This document shows, one piece after another, positions 42,889 to 50,320 of a stretch of DNA of 64,000 nucleotides. A model generated the notes under the pieces. The model saw only the letters and a program-made list of their open reading frames with translations, did not search any database and was not told where the DNA came from. The stretch comes from Pseudobythopirellula maris (GTDB lineage Bacteria > Planctomycetota > Planctomycetia > Pirellulales > Lacipirellulaceae): the NCBI RefSeq assembly GCF_007859945.1, contig NZ_SJPQ01000004.1, positions 248,001 to 312,000 of the forward strand, read 5' to 3'. Position 1 is the stretch's first letter. Each line of letters starts with the position of its first letter. A program made the translations under genes and the position numbers.

Positions 42889-43854
42889 ATGAATTCCGCT
42901 GATCCCTTTCTCGATGTGTACTCGCAAATTGTCCAATGGCCTCCGGACAACTTGGGCAAACACGACTTACTTACCATCCGCGCGTCATTGCTGAAGCTGC
43001 TCAGGCTGTCGCGCGAATACCCACCCGAGCAAAACAAGGAACCGATAATGTCTACAGCAACGAAAGCGAATCCATCACAGAGCGTTGACCTGGGAAACGT
43101 TGAAGAGTTGATCCGAAGTGAAGGCAAGCGGAAGTGCCACGACCTGGCTATCCAAATCGTTGAAGGCGATAAGGTCGAAGTAGCCGAGATTGGCGCGGCG
43201 CTGTCACCAGCCGGCTGGACTGCCGACGACTTCACGGCCCACGTTCGCAAGCTGCAGAAACGAAAGCAGGCCATCGAAGATCAGGCCTTCGCGCAGGAGC
43301 TGGACGCCGGGATGGATGCCCTTTGTGAAAATGCCCGCATAGCCAGCGAGGCAGTCGAGGCCGAGCGGGAGGCGCATCGCAATCGTATTGACCCACTGCT
43401 TGAAGTCTCCAAGCAGGCCCACGATGAACTCCGGAAAACGAAAGAGCGGGTGCAAGCACTACGGCTTAACTCCGTCCTGATCTTGGCTGAAACACTCAGG
43501 TCATCGGACAAGGCGAAGCTAGCGAGTCTTTCCGACTCCCAAACCAGACTGCACACCGCTTGGCTTGAGGCCGAGGGTGACCGTGAAGGACTGGAACGCG
43601 ACGCCATCGCTTTGGAGGCAACGGTCAATAAGTTGGGAAATAAGATCAAAGCCCTCGCCGAGAACCCTAACACAGAACGGGCCCGTGAGAACTGCGAGCG
43701 GCAGTTGGCGGAAGCAAAAGCCGATCGCGACCGAGTCCAGGCGGAGTCAAACGCGATTGCCGATCTGCGACAGCGGAGCCAACTAGCCGCCGAAGAAAAG
43801 AGCCGATCGGAAGCGGCGATCGCTAGCGATTGGCGGCTCGTCTCCGTGGAATAA
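42889..43854 (+). CDS. Coiled-coil protein
   Basis: 321 residues. After a short N-terminal part it is dominated by charged heptads (about 110-310: VRKLQKRKQAIEDQAFAQEL, ARIASEAVEAEREAHRNRI, DHELRKTKERVQAL-like, ARENCERQLAEAKADRDRVQ), so it should form a long coiled coil. An internal ATG (43048, MSTATKANP) is an alternative start with a cleaner beginning. No enzymatic motif. Could be a structural or scaffold-like protein of the element. Confidence 0.65.
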   Translation: MNSADPFLDVYSQIVQWPPDNLGKHDLLTIRASLLKLLRLSREYPPEQNKEPIMSTATKANPSQSVDLGNVEELIRSEGKRKCHDLAIQIVEGDKVEVAEIGAALSPAGWTADDFTAHVRKLQKRKQAIEDQAFAQELDAGMDALCENARIASEAVEAEREAHRNRIDPLLEVSKQAHDELRKTKERVQALRLNSVLILAETLRSSDKAKLASLSDSQTRLHTAWLEAEGDREGLERDAIALEATVNKLGNKIKALAENPNTERARENCERQLAEAKADRDRVQAESNAIADLRQRSQLAAEEKSRSEAAIASDWRLVSVE

Positions 43855-43932
43855 ATGAACGCGGCGAAGGCGGTATGGGAGCCGGGGCTGATAGTGCCAG
43901 CTCCCGCCGCCTAGCCAACAAAGGGGCTTAAA

Positions 43933-44337
43933 ATGGCGAATAAGAGCAAACGAAAAGGCGAAGATTCGGCAGTTCTCGCATTGGCGGGCGGGGCTGACGT
44001 TCGCCACGCCGCGGCTACTGCGGGAATCGGCGAGCGAACATTGCACCGCTGGCTTAAGACCGATCCCGCTTTCCGCCAGCGTGTTGATGAGGCACGAGAC
44101 GAGCTATTCCGATCGACGTTCGGCGCCTTGGTAGCTTCAGGCGCCAAGGCAGTGGAGAAGCTCACTAAGCTACTGAATGCCGAATCCGAACAGGTTCAAC
44201 TTGGCGCTGCCCGTGCAATCCTCGAGCACATGAGCAAGGGCCGTGAGCAAGTCGAGCTGACCGAGCGCGTCGCCGAGCTAGAACGACGCATAACCGAAGG
44301 GAGGGCTACGTGCGGGAACGACTTACGAGCCGCCTAG
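43933..44337 (+). CDS. Terminase-small-subunit-like HTH protein
   Basis: 134 residues; ATG 43933 follows AAGGGGC. The N-terminal part GGADVRHAAATAGIGERTLHRWLKTDPAFRQRV is a helix-turn-helix of the kind seen in phage terminase small subunits and transposase-like HTH proteins, and the rest is a coiled helix (KAVEKLTKLLNAESEQVQLG, ERVAELERRIT). Phage small terminases recognise packaging sites. No large terminase is nearby, which fits a satellite that borrows a helper phage; alternatively it is a regulator. Confidence 0.65.
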   Translation: MANKSKRKGEDSAVLALAGGADVRHAAATAGIGERTLHRWLKTDPAFRQRVDEARDELFRSTFGALVASGAKAVEKLTKLLNAESEQVQLGAARAILEHMSKGREQVELTERVAELERRITEGRATCGNDLRAA

Positions 44338-44513
44338 AGCGGCTGCAGCAGCAATTAGACCGCGAAAGGGGCCAGACTGAGGGCGGGGCGCTCGTGTGCG
44401 TCTACACCGCCAGTGAGGGCCTAGAAAAGGCCCAAGAGCGAATGCCGGGGGCGATCTACTTTCTGCCGGACAACGGCCGAGACGATAACCCGTCGGCTGA
44501 AGTCAGTTGCTGA
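44310..44513 (+). CDS. Small hypothetical protein overlapping the terminase-like gene
   Basis: 67 residues from GTG 44310, with AGGGAGG five bases upstream, starting inside the last 28 bp of the preceding gene. Sequence begins RERLTSRLERLQQQLDRERG (helix) and continues LVCVYTASEGLEKAQERMPG. No family recognised. The good ribosome binding site and overlap support coupling to the gene at 43933. Confidence 0.55.
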   Translation: MRERLTSRLERLQQQLDRERGQTEGGALVCVYTASEGLEKAQERMPGAIYFLPDNGRDDNPSAEVSC

Positions 44514-44527
44514 GTGCCGTTGGGTGC

Positions 44528-44569
44528 GCCGCAATCGCTTGTGGCCCACGCTTTGGCCCTGATTGCGGC
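44528..44569. promoter_or_regulatory. 9-bp inverted repeat downstream of 44310 gene
   Basis: GCCGCAATC (44528-44536) and GATTGCGGC (44561-44569) form a perfect 9-bp stem around a 24-base loop that holds GTGGCCCAC, itself self-complementary. There is no T-run, so it is not a plain intrinsic terminator. The rest of the gap up to 44787 holds nothing I can name. Confidence 0.45.
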
Positions 44570-44787
44570 ACGGGTTGGATTCCTCAGGGGACTACTCGGC
44601 CCAGCAGCAGCGTTCCACGCTGTCGACAATTGCCGGTTCTTTGACAACTGAATTATCAGGATGCGGGCGGGGCCCACAAAAGGCGCCCGCCTCGTGCCCT
44701 GGCCCCAGGTTGTTGTGGCGCCGTTGCGGATCGCACAGGCGGGGGTAGATTGCCGCCCCGGATTCCTTCACCCCAGGCGGCGCCCCG

Positions 44788-44988
44788 ATGTTTTGCGTAT
44801 CCGACGACGATCCCGACGAGCCACTCCGCCGAGCCGCTCTCGACCTCGTGCGCGACCGACAGCGGATGCTTGTGTGCGACCTAGGCCGCATGCTCGGCAC
44901 CAGTCGCTTCGACCTGGATCGGGTTCTCGATCGACTTGAGTCGTGCGAGTTGGTGGGGCAGCGTGGCGGGTTGGTCTGGCCGCGGTGA
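44788..44988 (+). CDS. Small winged-helix-like protein
   Basis: 66 residues from ATG 44788. RRAALDLVRDRQRMLVCDLGRMLGTSRFDLDRVLDRLESCELVGQRGG has the helix-turn-helix-wing order of small DNA-binding proteins. Only a weak ribosome binding site is visible. It faces the tail-collar-like gene on the opposite strand. Could be a regulator of the element, but the assignment is by fold impression. Confidence 0.45.
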   Translation: MFCVSDDDPDEPLRRAALDLVRDRQRMLVCDLGRMLGTSRFDLDRVLDRLESCELVGQRGGLVWPR

Positions 44989-45009
44989 TGGCGATTGAGA
45001 AGGGTGTCC

Positions 45010-45603
45010 CTACCGCATTCGAATGATGAATCGCACACCGGCATGCGGCGGCATCCAAGTGGCTTGCTCAGCTTGGACGCCGTCTTTCTTAACAGTGTGC
45101 GCTAAGCCGCTATCTATTCTGTGGCGGTGCTGACCTTCTCCAGTACCTTCTTCATCGGTCTCAATGTGATCGGCCCCGTCGGTGTGCTCACCATCGCCCT
45201 GAGTTACTGAATATACGTTATTCTTACTTGGCCAATCAGGCCCTCTCAATTCGATTCCGACCGTATGCCCCTGTACGGCCAATGTTGGAATATTGACATC
45301 ATGCCGATGCCCTGCTTCGCCCAAAGCATCACTACCGAGACTGTCGCCCTCGGAGACGCCAGCCAGCATTCTGCCATCCATATTAGGGACGGGCTTACCT
45401 ACTAGGTGCGCCGGCACCCATCTTTGATCAGGCCACTTCGTTTTCCCATCTGCCCAAACATAACCATCCGGAAGGGCGTGCCCGAAATACGGCAGCATTA
45501 CCCCCCGCGGGACTGTTGGAACCCGGTCCGGAGCTTGGCCAGACGTTGGAGCTGTGAATATAACAGCAAGAAACAAAGCGGCAACGAAATCAAGATTCCT
45601 CAT
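45010..45603 (-). CDS. Secreted phage tail-collar-like protein
   Basis: 197 residues. A signal peptide (about 1-23, AALFLAVIFTAPTSGQA) is followed by a segment like phage tail-collar domains: VPRGVMLPYFGHALPDGYVWADG, then PNMDGRMLAGVSEG and GEAGHRHDV, the G-P-x-L-P-x-G...P-N-x-x-G-R...G-x-x-H-x-H pattern of collar domains. A second His-rich stretch (EGQHRHRIDSG) and a closing PPHAGVRFIIRM complete it. Collar domains normally lie in tail fibres; here it carries its own Sec signal, so it would act outside the cell. Confidence 0.6.
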   Translation of the reverse strand: MRNLDFVAALFLAVIFTAPTSGQAPDRVPTVPRGVMLPYFGHALPDGYVWADGKTKWPDQRWVPAHLVGKPVPNMDGRMLAGVSEGDSLGSDALGEAGHRHDVNIPTLAVQGHTVGIELRGPDWPSKNNVYSVTQGDGEHTDGADHIETDEEGTGEGQHRHRIDSGLAHTVKKDGVQAEQATWMPPHAGVRFIIRMR

Positions 45604-45924
45604 CGCACAACCTCCAGAATAGAGAGCGTGACCAATGGGCGCAAGGTATCAGCTCGCCGTGGTAATGCAACTATCTCAGATATAATTCAAGTCGCATCTC
45701 TGAACTAGCTCATGCGTTATCGCATCCCGGTGCCAACAGATGGCACCCCCCATTACTACTACTACTCTGCTGATCTTGTGCCCTGCTGCGCGAATCAGCC
45801 AAGCGTGGCGAGCTGATGCCGGCCAGCCCGCCTGGCAGGGGGAAGAAAAAATCCCTGACCCTGGGCCAGGGTTTTAGCGACCGTGCCCTAGCCAAGTTCC
45901 GCAAGGTCTCCAAGAGCAAGGAAC
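45604..45924. promoter_or_regulatory. Intergenic region with two short hairpins
   Basis: About 320 bp without a supported gene. GGTGCCA (45729-45735) and TGGCACC (45741-45747) make a 7-bp stem with a 5-base loop, followed by four TAC/ACT units. At 45858-45872 ACCCTG-GGC-CAGGGT forms a 6-bp stem followed by TTTAG. These may end or control transcription on either side. Confidence 0.4.
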
Positions 45925-46155
45925 ATGGCGGCGAAGCTTGAGCCGCATTGTGCGGTGAAGGCTAAGGAGCGGCGAGACTCAAAGCTCAAACAATACAACC
46001 GTTGTGGAAACGATTCCACAACGGAGGAAGGCCGTGCCCGCGACGAGGCCGGCGCTCTGTACGAGGTGAGTGAGCGGAGCGTGTCGAAGCCGGTGGCGGC
46101 GTTCATCGAGCGCAATAAGGACGGCGACGAGTGGAAAGACGGCGGCGGGGGGTGA
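45925..46155 (+). pseudogene. Possible ParB-like gene fragment
   Basis: A 76-codon frame whose end (EGRARDEAGALYEVSERSVSKPVAAFIERNKDG) resembles the helix-turn-helix part of phage/plasmid ParB-like partition proteins, which read R-A-R-D-x-A-x-x-x-x-V-S-x-x-S-V. The usual N-terminal nuclease-like domain and C-terminus are missing, and a 10-bp perfect hairpin (46000-46023) cuts through the frame. This looks like a remnant rather than a working gene. Confidence 0.35.
46000..46023. repeat. Perfect 10-bp inverted repeat
   Basis: CGTTGTGGAA (46000-46009) and TTCCACAACG (46014-46023) are exact complements around a four-base loop ACGA. No T-run follows. Such a tight palindrome can be a protein-binding site or a cruciform; it lies inside the ParB-like fragment. 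Confidence 0.55.
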
Positions 46156-46163
46156 GCCAAGGA

Positions 46164-46577
46164 TCATGAGTTACTGTAATCCACTCTTGCAAAGAACATG
46201 TTCTTGCAACCGGGGCAGCGGCAATTGCCTTCTTTGTTTTTACCTTGAACTATGGACAACCTGACGAGCTGCTTTTTCGTATCCATGCAGTAGGTGCAGA
46301 AAATGCCGCCAGCGATGCCGGCTTCATTTTCGTCGTCTAAGCGATACGTCCCCCGGTCGATGCGAAGGTACTTCCGAATGTCTTTGAGTTCTTGTAAATC
46401 GGTGAGTTTCTCACTGAGGACAAGGTTCTCTTGCTTGAGATCAGCGGCCTCCATCTTCACATCAGCCACCGCGTTCATTAGCTCCGCAATCAACGTTTTA
46501 TGCTCGGCGTCGCGCAGCGAGTCCCTAAGCTTGACCCCAATGTCCCAGACTTTTTGAGCGCCGCCGGTGATATCCAT
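46164..46577 (-). CDS. Coiled-coil zinc-ribbon protein
   Basis: 137 residues from ATG 46577 (MDITGGAQKVWDIG); the longer frame upstream is not supported. A coiled coil (about 20-75, LIAELMNAVADVKMEAADLK, LVLSEKLTDLQELKDIRKYL) is followed by a zinc ribbon: FCTYCMDTKK and CRCPGCKNMFF give two C-x-x-C knuckles about 27 residues apart. This type of short protein, coiled coil plus ribbon ending in an aromatic, is a frequent unnamed gene on phages and plasmids. It probably binds nucleic acid or protein. Confidence 0.72.
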   Translation of the reverse strand: MDITGGAQKVWDIGVKLRDSLRDAEHKTLIAELMNAVADVKMEAADLKQENLVLSEKLTDLQELKDIRKYLRIDRGTYRLDDENEAGIAGGIFCTYCMDTKKQLVRLSIVQGKNKEGNCRCPGCKNMFFARVDYSNS

Positions 46578-47360
46578 GCATCTGATCCCGAACAAGAGTG
46601 AGGAGTGACAGGCCGATTGTCGTCTTCGGACGGGCGGGCAGCAAGTTGGCCAAGACCCCCAACCCAGGGTGAGGGATTTGGCCGAGCCCTGAGCCGCCCC
46701 CCTAACGCACCAATCCCCAAGACGACCTAGACACCGGCCCGCCGCGTTTGGGCCCCAGACGCGGCGACTCAGAATGCCGTTTTCGGGGCGACGTTGACAA
46801 ACCGACCATCGAACCGCCATGATTCGGGTGTCAAAGCTACTTCGGAAACTGGCAACGAGGTTGTCGGTTTTCTACTCTTGGCGCCGCTGGCGTCTGAGCA
46901 CTACTAAGAACCATGTCGAATTCTCTACTAAAAACAGTGCGCGTGGCTGCGCGGGTGTCCCCTGAGGCAACGATGGGGGGGTGGTTTAGTAGCCGCCTGA
47001 CAACGCCAGTGCAGCCACGCGCTCTCTTTCCTCTCGCCACTCTGGCGGAGGATGAAAGTCTCTCACGATCAGTACGCATGCGCTCACAGCTACGGCGATA
47101 GATGCCGACTACGTTGCCGTAATCCAAGTGCTGCCCGGCGACCGGGTACTCGTGTCGACCCGTGGCCTGCGCCGGGTCATCGATGATCGGACCGGCGCCG
47201 TGCTGCTATTCGGACTGCGAGAAGCCCGTCCGCGCGATCCGTGCGGCGTCGACCGACGAGCTACAAACAATCGAGGGGCTGATTCACTGACCGCAACGCT
47301 GGCCGCTCCGATTGGGGCGGCCGGCTTTCCAACCTCAATGCAAACACACACAGGAATTCC
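46578..47360. other. Long intergenic stretch before the integrase
   Basis: About 780 bp with no secure gene. A plus-strand frame from GTG 47128 to 47373 (LPGDRVLVSTRGLRRVIDDR...) could encode a short beta protein, but it runs into the integrase start and lacks a site. CCCAGGGTGAGGGATTT at 46663-46679 is the near-perfect inverse (one mismatch) of 45849-45865. The integrase has AGGAATTCC just before its ATG. Confidence 0.35.
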
Positions 47361-48704
47361 ATGGCAAGTCTAAGCAAAGAGAGGGGACGACCCCGCAAGT
47401 CAGGCCCCCGCCGTGACGGCTGGCGCGTGCTGGTGTTCGTCGACGGGGATCGCAAGACTATCCGACTGGGGGCGATACCCAGAAAACAGGCCGAGGCCAT
47501 GCTGCGGCATATCGAGGCCCTGGCGGCTTCGCTGCTGGATCACAGCGCCCCGCCAGAGGCCACGGCCCGCTGGCTTGCGGAGCTGGACGAGAAGATCAGA
47601 GAACGGATCGTGCGGGCCAGCCTGGCCCAGCCTCGGCATAAGCCCAGGGGCGTGACCGTGGGAGAGCTGATCGACCACTATAAGCGTCTTAAGTATCAGA
47701 GTGATGGGGCGGGGGGGTACGCTCAGGGCACGATCAACGTTCACGAAGCCGCCTTCGCGTCGATGCTCGGCCACTGGCCGGCCGATACGGTGGTTGCTGA
47801 TATTTCTGGCGGCGACTGCGACGACTTCGTCGACTGGATGAGCCAGAAGGGGCTCGCCGAGGCAACCATCCGGAAACGGTCTGCGATCGCTAAAAAGCTC
47901 CTGGGCTACGCGGTCAAGAAACGCTGGCTGGACCGGAACCCCTACGAAGATTCGGGCGTGAAGACTGCGAGCGTGGGCAATTCGGCCAGGCAGGTGTTCA
48001 TCCCGCCAGCGGATGCCCTGAAAGTCCTTCAAGAGTTGCCAGACACGCAATGGCGGCTGCTGTTCGTCCTGAGCCGATTCGGTGGCCTCAGGGTGGGCAG
48101 CGAGCCACGGCAATTGAAGATTGGCCACGTGAACGCCGCGGCCGGCACGCTGACCGTCCCAAGCCCCAAGACGAAGCGTTACCAGGGAAAGGCAGAACGA
48201 ATCATCCCGCTCTGGCCCGAGTTAGAGCGGCTTATCACCAAACGATTCCACGAAATGGAGGAAGGGGAGGAAATGCTGCTTCCGTTCCTGCGGGGCCGGA
48301 CAGACGCCTCCCTCCGAAAACCCATGTTCGCGGCCATCCAGCGGGCAGGCCTCCAACCGTGGCCGCGACTCTGGCACAACCTGCGAAGCTCACGGCAGAC
48401 GGAACTGCTGGGGCCGCACTACCGTTGCAACATGGTTGAAGTCTGCGCGTGGCTGGGCAACAGCGAGGCCGTGGCGAACCGGCACTACGTGCAGGCGACA
48501 GCCGACGGATTCTCGCGTGCGGCGCAAATTGCGGCGCTGCCAGAGACCGCATGGGGCGACAGCGAGCCCGAAGCGGTCGAAGGGCAGGGGGCCAAACGCC
48601 CTGTTATCGTCGCTCCTGCGCTGTCCGGCGGTTCCTCGCAGAAAAAAACGATAGCCGAGGCGGGACTCGAACCCGCACGAGGGTTACCCCCCACCGGATT
48701 TTAA
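47361..48704 (+). CDS. Tyrosine recombinase/integrase (element 1)
   Basis: 447 residues; ATG 47361 with AGGA five bases upstream. N-terminal arm-binding segment (KSGPRRDGWRVLVFVDGDRK), SAM-like core-binding domain (about 95-190), then the catalytic domain: Arg in FGGLRVGSEP, Lys in SPKTKRYQGK, H-x-x-R in LWHNLRSSRQTEL, and the nucleophile Tyr in VANRHYVQ. These cut and rejoin att sites. The last 17 residues (IAEAGLEPARGLPPTGF) are read from the antisense strand of the tRNA-Leu remnant, and its stop TAA lies in the anticodon loop. The gene directly adjoins the right repeat, as expected for an element integrated in a tRNA. Confidence 0.92.
   Translation: MASLSKERGRPRKSGPRRDGWRVLVFVDGDRKTIRLGAIPRKQAEAMLRHIEALAASLLDHSAPPEATARWLAELDEKIRERIVRASLAQPRHKPRGVTVGELIDHYKRLKYQSDGAGGYAQGTINVHEAAFASMLGHWPADTVVADISGGDCDDFVDWMSQKGLAEATIRKRSAIAKKLLGYAVKKRWLDRNPYEDSGVKTASVGNSARQVFIPPADALKVLQELPDTQWRLLFVLSRFGGLRVGSEPRQLKIGHVNAAAGTLTVPSPKTKRYQGKAERIIPLWPELERLITKRFHEMEEGEEMLLPFLRGRTDASLRKPMFAAIQRAGLQPWPRLWHNLRSSRQTELLGPHYRCNMVEVCAWLGNSEAVANRHYVQATADGFSRAAQIAALPETAWGDSEPEAVEGQGAKRPVIVAPALSGGSSQKKTIAEAGLEPARGLPPTGF
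48651..48672. repeat. Right attachment-site repeat (tRNA-Leu 3' end)
   Basis: Identical to 34010-34031 over 22 bases, same orientation. It is the 3' end of the tRNA-Leu half at 48652-48709. With the left copy it brackets element 1. Confidence 0.75.
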
Positions 48705-48709
48705 GTCCG
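48652..48709 (-). pseudogene. tRNA-Leu(UAA) 3' half (att remnant)
   Basis: On the minus strand this reads from the anticodon stem to the discriminator base: stem/loop with CTTAAAA (anticodon UAA at 48703-48701), a long class II variable arm, T-arm GCGGG-TTCGAGT-CCCGC, the acceptor strand CTCGGCT and A. The 5' half (acceptor AGCCGAG, D-arm) is not found upstream, and the outermost anticodon-stem pair does not match, which marks the junction. A 3' half beginning in the anticodon stem is the typical block carried by elements that use the anticodon region as att site. No CCA is encoded. Confidence 0.8.
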
Positions 48710-48870
48710 CGATTCTTGTATTTCTTTTGCATTGCTTTTGGACACTTAATGCGTACCTGCGCCACTCTAAACGGCGTTTTGGTCGATCGATGCCTACGGT
48801 CGCATTGGAGTAGCGGGTAGCTTGGATCGCCCGTATTGTTCCGAATTTGTTCCGAGTTGCTTCATCCACT

Positions 48871-48915
48871 GGATTGTGATTCCGAAGGTCGGGGGTTCGA
48901 GACCCCTCAGCCACC
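48871..48915 (+). pseudogene. tRNA-His(GUG) 3' half (att remnant)
   Basis: Plus strand: anticodon loop TTGTGAT (anticodon GUG, 48876-48878), variable loop AGGTC, T-stem/loop GGGGG-TTCGAGA-CCCCT, acceptor strand CAGCCAC and discriminator C (48915), as expected for tRNA-His with C73. The 5' half, which should begin GTGGCTG, is missing; the bases before 48871 do not pair with the anticodon stem fully. It lies 173 bp before the second integrase, matching an att remnant of that recombinase. Confidence 0.78.
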
Positions 48916-49087
48916 CTTTATCTGGCAACGACTTACGTCGATTGGCCCCCCGGCCCCTTGGGCCACCTGACACGGATCTGACACACCGTGGCGCCCGTGT
49001 GGCGGTCACATTGGTGGCCCGTCATTGGGCAGTAGGAAAGGATGATTGCGTCACAAGAACGCTCTCTTTCGCTCCCACTGCCCCCAA

Positions 49088-50320
49088 ATGGCCAGCCTCG
49101 AAATCGACCCCCGTTCGGGTCGCTACCGTGTCCGGTTCCGCTACGCCGGCCAGGAGTACAAGCGGTCGCTCCGCACCAAAAGCCGACCCGTCGCCGCCGC
49201 CTCTCTCGGGCAGGTAGAGGAAGCTTTGCGGATGATCGAGATGGGGCTGGTTGAGCTGCCCCAGGATGTGGAGGAGGGCGCTTTTATCGTCTCGGGGGCC
49301 CGGGTCCGGAAAGCCAGGCGGCAGCCGTCAAAAGTGCAGACGTTGGACGACCTGTTCCGCGTCTATCAAGCTGAACTCCCGACCGGGTCGAAGGAGCCGC
49401 GGACGCTCGCCGGCGAGCGTTTGCACTTCAAGCACCTGCTCCGGCACTTGAAACCCAAGACCCGGCTGGCCGCGATCACGCCACGCACCGTGCAGGGTTA
49501 CGTCGAACTCCGCTCCAGAGACCAGTACGCCAAGCGATCAATCACCCCCGACACGATCAAGAAAGAGATCACGACCCTCCGGTTGGTGTGGAACTGGGCG
49601 AAGCGGCAAGAGTACGTCGAGAACCCGCCACCGATCAGCCACGTGATCTACCCGAAGCGGGATGAGAAGCCCCCCTTCCAGACCCTGGCGGAGATCCAAC
49701 GGGCCGTCAGCGGGGGCAAGTTGTCGAAGGCTCAAGAAGCCGCTCTTTGGGAATCGCTCTTCCTAACCCGCCCCGAGGTCGATCGCCTGCTCGACCACGC
49801 CTCAAAGCAGGCCGGGCTTCCGTTTGTCTACCCGATGTTCGTGCTCGTGGCCCACACCGGGATGCGACGCAGCGAGCTGCTCCGCGCCGAGAAGGCCGAC
49901 TTTGACTTTGAGGGCCGCACCATCTTAGTCCGAGAGAAAAAGCGTTCGCGCAAGCACGCCCTGAGCTTCCGCCGGGTTCCGATGACGAATCTGCTGGGCC
50001 GGGTGTTCAAGCAGTACTTCGCGGAACACCCATCCGGTCCGTACGCACTGACGCGAGACAATGATCAGCCGTTGACCACCGATGCAGCCGATCACTTCTT
50101 CGAGGTCGCCTTGAAAGGTTCGGCTTGGCAGGCGGTCCGGGGCTTCCATGTCTTCCGGCACTCTTTTGCGTCGAACGCCATGGCAGAGGGCATCGACCAA
50201 CGCATGATCGACGCCTGGATGGGCCACCAAACCGAAGAGATGCGGCAACGCTACCGTCACTTGGCCCCGACCCAGCAGCAAGCCGCTATCGACGCCGTGT
50301 ACCGAGACGAAGCGTCTTGA
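49088..50320 (+). CDS. Tyrosine recombinase/integrase (element 2)
   Basis: 410 residues from ATG 49088 (MASLEIDPRSGRYRVRFRYA); an upstream in-frame TTG-type start at 49046 is less likely. An arm-type N-terminal domain (YKRSLRTKSRPVAAASLGQV), core-binding domain (about 90-180) and a complete catalytic set: Arg in HTGMRRSELLRA, Lys near REKKRSRKH, H-x-x-R in FHVFRHSFAS, WMGHQT, and Tyr in RQRYRHL. It is only distantly similar to the other integrase in the window. The tRNA-His remnant upstream is its probable attachment site. Confidence 0.93.
   Translation: MASLEIDPRSGRYRVRFRYAGQEYKRSLRTKSRPVAAASLGQVEEALRMIEMGLVELPQDVEEGAFIVSGARVRKARRQPSKVQTLDDLFRVYQAELPTGSKEPRTLAGERLHFKHLLRHLKPKTRLAAITPRTVQGYVELRSRDQYAKRSITPDTIKKEITTLRLVWNWAKRQEYVENPPPISHVIYPKRDEKPPFQTLAEIQRAVSGGKLSKAQEAALWESLFLTRPEVDRLLDHASKQAGLPFVYPMFVLVAHTGMRRSELLRAEKADFDFEGRTILVREKKRSRKHALSFRRVPMTNLLGRVFKQYFAEHPSGPYALTRDNDQPLTTDAADHFFEVALKGSAWQAVRGFHVFRHSFASNAMAEGIDQRMIDAWMGHQTEEMRQRYRHLAPTQQQAAIDAVYRDEAS

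Larger units (their letters stand above)
34010..48672. mobile_element. Integrative element in a tRNA-Leu site (about 14.6 kb)
   Basis: The element is bounded by 22-bp direct repeats of a tRNA-Leu 3' end, has a tyrosine integrase abutting the right repeat, excisionase-like HTH genes, a phage/plasmid replication protein with a repeat array next to it, a terminase-small-like gene and many short unknown genes. Base composition is visibly less GC-rich than in the flanking planctomycete genes. There are no capsid, portal or tail-assembly genes and no conjugation genes, so it resembles a phage satellite or an integrated plasmid. Excision has not been shown; only the sequence layout supports it. Confidence 0.7.

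Noticed and set aside
45750-45766. TAC/ACT trinucleotide repeat as a regulatory repeat
   Set aside because: Only about four units; too short to carry meaning.
48652-48709. Group I intron in tRNA-Leu(UAA) as cause of the split
   Set aside because: The anticodon loop is intact; the break is in the anticodon stem, not between anticodon bases.
48652-48915. Complete functional tRNA genes for Leu and His
   Set aside because: D-arms and 5' acceptor strands are missing and the anticodon stems mismatch at the outer pair, so only 3' halves are present.
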